NCBI GenBank assembly: GCA_964500775.1
Contig: CAZCQG010000046.1
Location: 1 to 16,777 of the forward strand
Origin: CAZCQG01 sp964500775
GTDB taxonomy: Bacteria; Campylobacterota; Campylobacteria; Campylobacterales; CAZCQG01
DNA: 16,777 nt
Reading direction: 5' to 3'
The notes beneath the pieces are model-generated. The model did not search any database. It was not told the origin of the DNA and saw only the letters and a program-made list of their open reading frames with translations. The first letter of the stretch is position 1; the number at the start of each line of letters is the position of its first letter. The position numbers and the translations under genes are program-made. Shown one piece after another: positions 1 to 5,896 of this stretch.

Positions 1-1029
1 AACCCCTCATATCCCCGATAAACAGGGACTTTGATAGAGGGCAACACTCTACAACAGCGCCGCTTAGCTACTGAAACACTGGTCTATTAGCAAGTGTGGG
101 TGGAGCGCGCTGCAACACTCTACAACAGCGCCGCTTAGCTACTGAAACTCCATCCGCATTTGAAATAAGTAAATCCCTCTCGGGCAACACTCTACAACAG
201 CGCCGCTTAGCTACTGAAACCTTTCGTGTGGTAAAAAGCAAGTGGGGTTTGTGTTGCAACACTCTACAACAGCGCCGCTTAGCTACTGAAACCTAAGTCC
301 GCTCCAAAAAATACACGATTTCCTACCGCAACACTCTACAACAGCGCCGCTTAGCTACTGAAACTTACCTGACCCTGGCTCATATTGACATCCCCAAGCA
401 AGCAACACTCTACAACAGCGCCGCTTAGCTACTGAAACTTTTTCCCAAGGGAGAGGACAAAGCCTTTAATGTGCAACACTCTACAACAGCGCCGCTTAGC
501 TACTGAAACTCCGACCAATATGAATTGAAGTGCCAAACCAAATCCTCAAGCAACACTCTACAACAGCGCCGCTTAGCTACTGAAACTGACAGTCGGGGGA
601 GACCACTCCTCTAGCACAAGTACTGCAACACTCTACAACAGCGCCGCTTAGCTACTGAAACCCTCATAACAATTTTAAAAGATGAAATACCAGCTATAAG
701 CAACACTCTACAACAGCGCCGCTTAGCTACTGAAACTATTTTCCCGCCGCGTATGTGATATTGGAAGCAACGCAACACTCTACAACAGCGCCGCTTAGCT
801 ACTGAAACACAGAATTATGTACACTACGGTACCAACCGAGAAGCTGCAACACTCTACAACAGCGCCGCTTAGCTACTGAAACTTATTAGATAGCGTAACT
901 TTCGCACTCTCCTCTTGCAGGCAACACTCTACAACAGCGCCGCTTAGCTACTGAAACACCGTAAAAATAATCCTCCACAAAACCTTCAGTAAGCAACACT
1001 CTACAACAGCGCCGCTTAGCTACTGAAAC

Positions 1030-1065
1030 TACGACGACACCGAGGGTATACCGACTATCGGATAC
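1030..1065 (+). other. CRISPR spacer resembling a phage GH24 (T4-type) lysozyme gene
   Basis: This 36-nt spacer translates on the plus strand, from its first base, as YDDTEGIPTIGY without a stop. T4-type lysozymes (glycoside hydrolase family 24) carry a Y-x-D-T-E-G-x-x-T-I-G-x-G segment containing the catalytic Asp and Thr (T4 D20 and T26). The spacer therefore probably comes from the active-site region of a phage endolysin gene. This is a motif match by eye; no protospacer was searched. Confidence 0.6.
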
Positions 1066-1102
1066 GCAACACTCTACAACAGCGCCGCTTAGCTACTGAA
1101 AC

Positions 1103-1138
1103 CATCAGCGTAAACAGGAACAAGGTATCCTGCATCTA
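1103..1138 (-). other. CRISPR spacer resembling a microvirus major capsid gene
   Basis: Read on the minus strand in one open frame this spacer gives DAGYLVPVYAD. Major capsid proteins of Microviridae, notably gokushovirus-like phages, carry near their N-terminus a segment of the form G-x-L-V-P-x-Y-x-D-E-V-L-P-G-D. The match is short and recalled from memory, so a ssDNA phage origin is a hypothesis. Confidence 0.4.
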
Positions 1139-1426
1139 GCAACACTCTACAACAGCGCCGCTTAGCTACTGAAACTGCTCCTCGAAGTAGATCTCGTAGT
1201 CATCAAGTGCGGCAACACTCTACAACAGCGCCGCTTAGCTACTGAAACTTCATCATGGCTTCAATCTGATCTTCAACATTCAGCAACACTCTACAACAGC
1301 GCCGCTTAGCTACTGAAACTTGATTGAAGCAAGATGAAACGGGGTATTGTCCCAGCAACACTCTACAACAGCGCCGCTTAGCTACTGAAACGAATATACT
1401 TTGTAGGTGAAAACGTCGCTTTTGAG

Positions 1427-1463
1427 GCAACACTCTACAACAGCACCGCTTATGCCTAATCAC
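1427..1463. repeat. Decayed terminal CRISPR repeat
   Basis: The first 26 bases match the consensus with one substitution (A for G at 1445). The last 11 bases have diverged and run into the promoter region of the downstream gene. Terminal repeat decay normally marks the leader-distal end of an array. Confidence 0.92.
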
Positions 1464-1502
1464 TTTTTCGCTAAAATAAGAAAAAACATTCGAGGCGCGC
1501 AC

Positions 1503-1859
1503 GTGAAAATATCCGTTATCTGCGATTCGCCGCTCTTAAACGGGGCGTTGGAGCGATTTTTGAAAGAGTACCTTTCGCCGTACAAGAACTGCGATATAGT
1601 CGTGAGCGACAAAGCCATCAATATCGATAAGCCGCTCTTTTTGATCTCAAATATCGAAAACTCGCACCTCAAAAAACCTTTCACGAGATCACAGCTGATG
1701 CTCAAACTCAATAGCTTCTACAAAGCCTCTAAAAAAGCATTCCCCGAGCTGCGCTACAACGACCTCAATCCCGACCTCAAAGACGAGATCGAGGAGATCG
1801 TCCACAACTTCAAAAAAGAGATATTCGACACGATATTAAAGCATTATGGTCACCGCTAA
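1503..1859 (+). CDS. Hypothetical protein, degenerate receiver-like (118 aa)
   Basis: I place the start at GTG 1503, preceded by GAGG at 1492-1495 with a 7-nt gap. Longer in-frame starts (ATG 1452, or 1407 inside the last spacer) would translate CRISPR repeat sequence and are unlikely. The protein begins with an ISVICDSPLL strand and later has a KPFTRSQLMLKL stretch that resembles the conserved Lys-Pro segment near the end of response-regulator receiver domains. I see no clear acidic phosphorylation pocket, so a degenerate receiver fold is only a suggestion. The C-terminal third is charged and helical. It overlaps rsmD by 14 nt, so the two are translationally coupled and probably co-transcribed. 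A TAAAAT at 1472-1477 is a possible -10 element. The specific function is unknown. Confidence 0.75.
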   Translation: MKISVICDSPLLNGALERFLKEYLSPYKNCDIVVSDKAINIDKPLFLISNIENSHLKKPFTRSQLMLKLNSFYKASKKAFPELRYNDLNPDLKDEIEEIVHNFKKEIFDTILKHYGHR

Positions 1860-2445
1860 AAATACCGAATACTTCAGGGTCATAGCAGGAGTTTTCAAAG
1901 GCAAAAAACTCCGTCTACCCCCTAGTGAGCTGACCCGCAGCTCAAAATCCATCCTAAAGGAATCGTTTTTCAACACTATACAAGACGAGGTGCGCGGAAA
2001 ACTTTTTATCGAGGCGTTCGGCGGGAGCGGGAGTGTGGGGATAGAGGCGCTTAGCCGTGGGGCGAGCGAAGCATTTTTCTTCGAACTAGAAAAAACCGCT
2101 CTTGCCACGCTAAAGAGCAACCTCAAAGAGCTAGGATGCGAAAATCACCGTATTTTTGCGGGGGACGTATTTGTCAATCTCCCGCTCCAATTTGAGAGTA
2201 TCGCAAAAAGCGGCAAGGAGGCGATATACTATTTCGATCCCCCTTTTAGCATCCGAGAAGGACAAGAGGATGTCTATGAAAAGTGTTTTGCACTTATCGA
2301 AAAACTGCCGAAAGATTCGTTCTATCTCGCGGTGATCGAGCATATGAGCAAAGAAGCGATGCCACAATCTCTAGGCGAATACACACTCTATAAAACAAAG
2401 CGATTTGGCAAGAGTTCGCTTAGCTACTACAAAAAAGGTGAATAA
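1846..2445 (+). CDS. rsmD: 16S rRNA (guanine-966-N2)-methyltransferase RsmD
   Basis: RsmD methylates G966 of 16S rRNA in the assembling small subunit using S-adenosylmethionine. At 199 aa it has the usual length. It shows the family N-terminal signature FRVIAGVFKGKKLRLPP (about residues 10-26), the SAM-binding motif I EAFGGSGSVGIEALSRG (about 56-72) and the catalytic motif IV DPPF (131-134), the amino-methyltransferase form of [DNS]PP[FY]. The ATG at 1846 lies inside the end of the upstream gene (14-nt overlap). The short run before FRVIAG is slightly longer than in many homologues, but no better start is evident. The next gene begins 2 nt after the stop. I recall rsmD lying near fliL-acpS in Helicobacter, and here it is about 2.5 kb from fliL. 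Confidence 0.93.
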   Translation: MVTAKNTEYFRVIAGVFKGKKLRLPPSELTRSSKSILKESFFNTIQDEVRGKLFIEAFGGSGSVGIEALSRGASEAFFFELEKTALATLKSNLKELGCENHRIFAGDVFVNLPLQFESIAKSGKEAIYYFDPPFSIREGQEDVYEKCFALIEKLPKDSFYLAVIEHMSKEAMPQSLGEYTLYKTKRFGKSSLSYYKKGE

Positions 2446-2447
2446 AT

Positions 2448-2819
2448 ATGGAAAATCTACGAGAATATTTTAAAACCGTCGAAGGATTCGGCGTCCTCTC
2501 TACCGCCGACAAGAACGGCAATGTAAACGCCGCCCTTTTTGCGAGACCCTCCATCGAAGAGGGCTACGCGGTATTTCTGACCGTGGAGAAGAAAAATCTC
2601 TCCAACCTGTGGGAGAATCCAAGCGCCTACTACCTTTTTAAAGAAAACAGCGACGAGGGCTACAAAGGGGTGCGCCTACAGCTCTCTCTCAACAGAATCT
2701 ACAAAGACGACAAAAAAGCACAAGCTCTAAGTCGCCATCCCTTAAAAGAAGGAATCGAACGCTATATTTTGGAGTTTGAGATTCTAAAGACTTTCCCCAT
2801 AGTCGGCAGCGGCGAATAG
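2448..2819 (+). CDS. Pyridoxamine 5'-phosphate oxidase-like FMN-binding split-barrel protein
   Basis: A 123-aa protein with the N-terminal signature of the PNPOx-like split barrel: FGVLSTADKNGNVNAALFARP (about residues 14-34), followed by strands matching AVFLTVEKKNLSNLWENPSAYYLF. Small single-domain members of this family bind FMN or F420/haem-type cofactors as dimers and act as reductases or oxidases. The substrate cannot be read from sequence. It is too short to be the vitamin B6 enzyme PdxH (about 200 aa), so no gene symbol is given. It starts 2 nt after the rsmD stop, with AAAGGTGA at 2434-2441 as ribosome binding site, and its TAG stop touches the ATG of the SulP transporter. It is clearly part of the same operon. 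Confidence 0.85.
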   Translation: MENLREYFKTVEGFGVLSTADKNGNVNAALFARPSIEEGYAVFLTVEKKNLSNLWENPSAYYLFKENSDEGYKGVRLQLSLNRIYKDDKKAQALSRHPLKEGIERYILEFEILKTFPIVGSGE

Positions 2820-4301
2820 ATGTTTACCCTCAAAAATTACGATACTAGCAACGTCAAAAATGATCTCCTTTCGGGCACGGTCGTAGCGATAGCGCTAGTG
2901 CCTGAAGCCATCGCTTTCTCTTTTGTCGCGGGTCTTTCACCGCTCATCGGACTGTATACGGTCTTTATCCTCGGTCTCACCACTGCACTTCTCGGGGGCA
3001 AACCCGGAATGATTAGCGGTGCGACGGGTGCCGTGGTGGTAGTCTTGGCGAGCCTAGCAATGACCTATGGAGCTGAATACGTCTTTGCCACCGCCGTGAC
3101 CGCAGGGCTGATACAAATAGCGTTTGGTGTTTTAAAACTAGGAAAATTTATCCGCCTCGTACCGCAACCTGCGATTTTTGGCTTCGTAAACGGACTAGCT
3201 GTTGTCATAGCGATGAGCCAATTCAAGATGTTTGCGAGCGAGGGGGTGACCATGTATCTTCTAGTATTTGCGACTATGGCGATTATGTATTTTTTACCGA
3301 AGCTCACAAAAGCTATCCCGGCAGGGCTGGTAGCTATCATAGGTGTCACGTTAGTCGTAATATTCGGCGGACTGGATACCAAGCAAGTAGGCGATCTCGC
3401 AGATATTAGCGGCTCTTTTCCGTCCTTTCACCTGCCACAAGTAGAACTTAGTTTGGCAACTTTCTCTATCATCCTCCCCTATGCACTTATCATCGCCCTC
3501 GTCGGTCTCATCGAATCCCTCCTCACCCTCTCGGTTCTCGACGAACTCGGCGGAAACAGAGGCAGCGGGAATAAAGAGTGCGTAGCGCAAGGAGTAGGCA
3601 ACACCCTCTGCGGATTCTTCGGTGCTATGCCCGGCTGTGCGATGATAGGTCAATCGATTATCAATTTTACTTCCGGCGGTCTTACAAGGCTCTCTTCCGC
3701 CACAGCTGCGATTCTAGTCATTATCTTTGTCGTAAATATCTCTGGTATCATCTCACAAATCGCCATCGCAGCACTTGTCGGGATTATGTTCATAGTCTCT
3801 ATCGAGACATTTGAGTGGGCGAGTGTGAGTAGACTAAAGCGGATGAAAAAGAGCGATGCATTTATCTTGGTGAGTGTCACGGTCATTACTGTTTTCGCCG
3901 ACCTCGCAATAGCCGTGATTTCGGGCGTGATTATCTCCGCGCTTGTTTTTGCATGGGAACACGCCAAAATATACGCGCGTACCAGAATAGAATATGACGG
4001 AGTAAAGGTCTATGAGCTCGAAGGTCCTCTGTTTTTCGGCTCTGCTAGCGGATTTGTTAATGATATCTTTGATGTCGCCGGCGATCCCAAAGAGGTGATC
4101 ATAGATTTTACAAACAGCCGAGTTATGGATAGTAGCGGTGTAGAAGCGATAGACAAGGTCACCAAACAATACCTAGAATCTAGTAAGCGTATCAAGCTTA
4201 GACACCTCAGCGAAGATTGCAAAAAAGCCCTCAAGCTCGCAGGGGAGTTCTGCACCTACGAGCTTGACAATCCTACTTACAAAGTGGCGCGGGATTATTA
4301 A
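2820..4301 (+). CDS. SulP family inorganic anion transporter with C-terminal STAS domain
   Basis: This inner-membrane secondary transporter is 493 aa, near the short end for bacterial SulP/SLC26 proteins. Residues 1-380 are a hydrophobic multi-pass region with the family N-terminal segment AIALVPEAIAFSFVAGLSP (about 24-42) and LLGGKPGMISGATGAVVVV (about 57-75). Residues about 385-475 form a STAS domain with strands VIIDFTNSRVMDSSGVEAI; the DSSG resembles the phosphorylation loop of SpoIIAA-type anti-sigma antagonists. Family members carry sulfate, bicarbonate or dicarboxylates. In an autotrophic sulfur-oxidising Campylobacterota either bicarbonate uptake or sulfate movement is plausible, but the sequence does not decide. 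It abuts the upstream gene with no spacer, and its stop codon overlaps the stop of the convergent cvpA-like gene. Confidence 0.93.
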   Translation: MFTLKNYDTSNVKNDLLSGTVVAIALVPEAIAFSFVAGLSPLIGLYTVFILGLTTALLGGKPGMISGATGAVVVVLASLAMTYGAEYVFATAVTAGLIQIAFGVLKLGKFIRLVPQPAIFGFVNGLAVVIAMSQFKMFASEGVTMYLLVFATMAIMYFLPKLTKAIPAGLVAIIGVTLVVIFGGLDTKQVGDLADISGSFPSFHLPQVELSLATFSIILPYALIIALVGLIESLLTLSVLDELGGNRGSGNKECVAQGVGNTLCGFFGAMPGCAMIGQSIINFTSGGLTRLSSATAAILVIIFVVNISGIISQIAIAALVGIMFIVSIETFEWASVSRLKRMKKSDAFILVSVTVITVFADLAIAVISGVIISALVFAWEHAKIYARTRIEYDGVKVYELEGPLFFGSASGFVNDIFDVAGDPKEVIIDFTNSRVMDSSGVEAIDKVTKQYLESSKRIKLRHLSEDCKKALKLAGEFCTYELDNPTYKVARDY

Positions 4302-4846
4302 TCAAAAAGGTTTATTATCGCCTCTTTGCCGCTCCCGATAGCACCTGTCGAGATGTCTTTGACGTTTGGGTAGCTTAGAGCATTTAGCATCGTTTTTTTA
4401 GCCTTTGGATAGACGATTCCTTTTTTGAGATAGCCTTCGGCATACTCTTTAGAAAGTGTGAGCTGCATCAATAGTATCGTCCCTACGAGGAGAAAAAATA
4501 TCGCTTCTATCGATAATATCAGCGACCCAAAGATCTTATCGACACTCTCTTTACCGTAGACATATTTTTGCAATACCGCTTTTTCTAGAAATTCTAACCC
4601 AAAATAGACCAAAACTGCCGCGATGCCAAATCCCCATAAAAAATAGAGCCCCAAGGAATCAGGGCGTAAAAATCCACCTTCGGTGAGCAAGCGCGCTACT
4701 TTAAACGCAAAAGCTCCTCCGAGACTGAACGTGGCAAAAAGCTTAAATACCCCGAAAAGCTCTTTTGCTATCCCTCGGCGAAAGCCGTAAAAAATGGCGG
4801 CGATCAAAACTCCAAAAGCCAGTAGATCGTATATATTGGGCAACAA
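4298..4846 (-). CDS. CvpA family membrane protein
   Basis: The start sequence IYDLLAFGVLIAAIFYGFRRGIAKELFGVFK is typical of the CvpA (colicin V production) family: a first membrane helix, then the Arg/Gly-rich G-x-x-K/R-G turn. About four membrane segments follow in roughly 182 aa. CvpA proteins are small inner-membrane proteins linked to envelope homeostasis; biochemical activity is unknown. I chose TTG at 4846-4844 because AAAGGG lies 5 nt upstream. The frame also allows TTG at 4864, giving six more residues but no visible Shine-Dalgarno sequence. The nearby ATG is out of frame. The gene converges on the SulP gene so tightly that the two stop codons share TTAA at 4298-4301, and is divergent from fliL. 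Confidence 0.85.
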   Translation of the reverse strand: MLPNIYDLLAFGVLIAAIFYGFRRGIAKELFGVFKLFATFSLGGAFAFKVARLLTEGGFLRPDSLGLYFLWGFGIAAVLVYFGLEFLEKAVLQKYVYGKESVDKIFGSLILSIEAIFFLLVGTILLMQLTLSKEYAEGYLKKGIVYPKAKKTMLNALSYPNVKDISTGAIGSGKEAIINLFD

Positions 4847-4869
4847 GTTTTCCCTTTCATTCAATATCG

Positions 4870-4883
4870 CGGTAACTTTACCG
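4870..4883. promoter_or_regulatory. Inverted repeat in the cvpA-fliL divergent intergenic region
   Basis: CGGTAA-CT-TTACCG is a perfect 6-bp inverted repeat with a 2-nt centre. It lies between two divergent start codons where both promoters must be, so it could be an operator for a dimeric regulator. No regulator can be named. Confidence 0.3.
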
Positions 4884-4942
4884 ATTTTGTATAAAGCGTT
4901 ATTTTAATAGAATCACATAAAATTTAGTTGCGAGGCGAGAAT

Positions 4943-5473
4943 ATGGCTGAAGAAGAAAAAGAAGAGGGACAGGAAGAGAAAAAAGGCGGAGCGAAAAACA
5001 AGATGCTCATCATCATTATTGCCGCCGTTTTGGTACTGCTTTTAGTAATCGGGGGCGTAGTCGCATTTTTGATGATGGGAGGAGATGAAGCTCCCGCGGA
5101 TCAAACACCGCAACAAGAAGCTGCGGCAAAAACAAAAAAGCCCACAAAAGTAAAAACCGACCTACTCAATATCGGACCAATCTATCCGCTCGATCAGGTG
5201 ATAGTAAACCTACTTAGCCAAAGCGGCAGACGCTATCTCAAAACCACACTCAACCTAGAGATAAGCAACGAAGCCTTGCAAGCAGAGATAGACCTCAAAA
5301 AAGCGGTCATCAAAGATACCGTCATCACGGTTCTTAGCCAAAAAACCATCGAGGAGATCTCTACGACCAAAGGGAAAGAGAAGCTCAAAGAGGAATTGAT
5401 GGAGCGGTTGAACGAATTTTTAGTCGATGGACAAGTGGTAAATATCTTTTTCACAGACTTCGTCATCCAATAA
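4943..5473 (+). CDS. fliL: Flagellar basal body-associated protein FliL
   Basis: FliL is a single-pass inner-membrane protein that encircles the flagellar stator units and supports motor torque. From ATG 4943 (GAGG at 4932-4935, 7-nt gap) it has 176 aa: a short charged cytoplasmic N-terminus rich in Glu and Lys, a membrane helix at about 21-46, an Ala/Pro/Lys-rich linker, then the periplasmic FliL domain with LDQVIVNLLSQSGRRYLKTT and the C-terminal IFFTDFVIQ typical of the family. A TTG at 4928 would add five residues, but the ATG is better placed relative to the ribosome binding site. It is followed after 3 nt by acpS, a pairing I recall from Campylobacter (Cj1408-Cj1409) and Helicobacter (HP0809-HP0808). 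Confidence 0.93.
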   Translation: MAEEEKEEGQEEKKGGAKNKMLIIIIAAVLVLLLVIGGVVAFLMMGGDEAPADQTPQQEAAAKTKKPTKVKTDLLNIGPIYPLDQVIVNLLSQSGRRYLKTTLNLEISNEALQAEIDLKKAVIKDTVITVLSQKTIEEISTTKGKEKLKEELMERLNEFLVDGQVVNIFFTDFVIQ

Positions 5474-5476
5474 ACT

Positions 5477-5796
5477 ATGGTCGGCATCGACATAGTCAGC
5501 GTCAAAAGGATCGAGGATTTCGTATCGCGATTCGGTGAAAAGGGGTTAGATAGATTCCTCGATAAAGAGGAGCAAGCCCTCTGCAAAAAAAACGAAAGTC
5601 TAGCCGGATTTTGGGCGGCGAAAGAGGCGGTATCCAAAGCACTTGGTTGCGGCATCGGGAGCGAGCTTGGATTCTTGGATATAAAAATCACCAAAAATCC
5701 TAAAGGGGCGCCGATACTCACTTTTAGCGAAGCCATAAAAGAGAGATTCGGTATCCGCGAATCTTCTCTCTCCATCACGCACGACGGAGGATTTAG
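5477..5796 (+). CDS. acpS: Holo-[acyl-carrier-protein] synthase AcpS (3' end lost in assembly gap)
   Basis: AcpS transfers 4'-phosphopantetheine from coenzyme A to the serine of apo-ACP, activating fatty-acid synthesis. The first 106 residues are visible. MVGIDIV at the start carries the Mg-binding Asp, and FWAAKEAVSKALG (about 45-57) carries the catalytic W-A-x-K-E-A signature with the second metal ligand Glu. The LSITHDGGF near residue 98-106 matches the family C-terminal LSISHD-GG strand. Homologues of about 115-120 aa suggest that only about 8-12 codons are missing, hidden in the run of N that begins at 5797. It starts 3 nt after the fliL stop. The intact upstream motifs indicate a real functional gene cut by the assembly rather than a pseudogene. 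Confidence 0.93.
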
Positions 5797-5896
5797 NNNN
5801 NNNNNNNNNNNNNNNNNNNNNNNNNNNNNNNNNNNNNNNNNNNNNNNNNNNNNNNNNNNNNNNNNNNNNNNNNNNNNNNNNNNNNNNNNNNNNNNN
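5797..5896. other. Assembly gap, exactly 100 N
   Basis: A run of exactly 100 undetermined bases is the conventional placeholder for a scaffold gap of unknown size. It separates the 3' ends of two convergent genes, acpS and lon. Any reading frame through it is artificial. Confidence 0.98.

Larger units (their letters stand above)
1..1463. CRISPR. CRISPR array, leader-distal part (20 repeats visible, 19 complete internal spacers)
   Basis: A 37-nt repeat beginning GCAACACTCTACAAC and ending CTTAGCTACTGAAAC occurs at 41, 112, 184, 256, 328, 402, 473, 550, 625, 700, 772, 846, 921, 993, 1066, 1139, 1212, 1283 and 1355, with no mismatch seen, and in decayed form at 1427. Spacers are unique and 34-40 nt long. 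The first bases, AAC, fit the end of a preceding repeat, leaving a 37-nt spacer at 4-40, so the array continues left of the window. No cas gene, leader or tracrRNA is visible. The decayed final repeat suggests that the leader lies to the left. Type is uncertain. The 37-nt length, lack of a strong internal stem and the GTTTCAG start on the opposite strand resemble type II-B repeats (Francisella, and Wolinella as I recall it), in which crRNAs would come from the minus strand. The GAAAC end also fits type I or III arrays read from the plus strand. Confidence 0.98.

Noticed and set aside
68..296. Open frames on both strands across the CRISPR repeats
   Set aside because: They are made of the repeated 37-nt unit and random spacers; the repeated QQRRLATET and VAKRRCCRVL stretches are translations of the repeat, not protein repeats.
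587..624. Spacer reading TVGGDHSSSTST, considered as a tail-fibre protospacer
   Set aside because: It is low-complexity and too generic to assign to any protein family by eye.
1407..1502. N-terminal extension of the receiver-like protein into the last spacer and repeat
   Set aside because: It would encode CRISPR sequence, and a GTG with a well-spaced GAGG follows at 1503.
2417..2428. Twelve-base match to the CRISPR repeat (CGCTTAGCTACT) near the end of rsmD, considered as an anti-repeat or stray repeat
   Set aside because: It lies in the conserved LSYYKK end of RsmD in the coding frame, has no flanking similarity and is best explained by codon choice.
3351..4255. Several long antisense frames inside the SulP gene
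   Set aside because: They have no family features, overlap a fully recognisable membrane transporter and reflect its codon composition.
5233..5896. Lon C-terminal extension of about 220 residues through the N run
   Set aside because: The Lon sequence ends naturally at KHALI followed by TA, and the remaining frame is antisense to acpS and fliL across undetermined bases.
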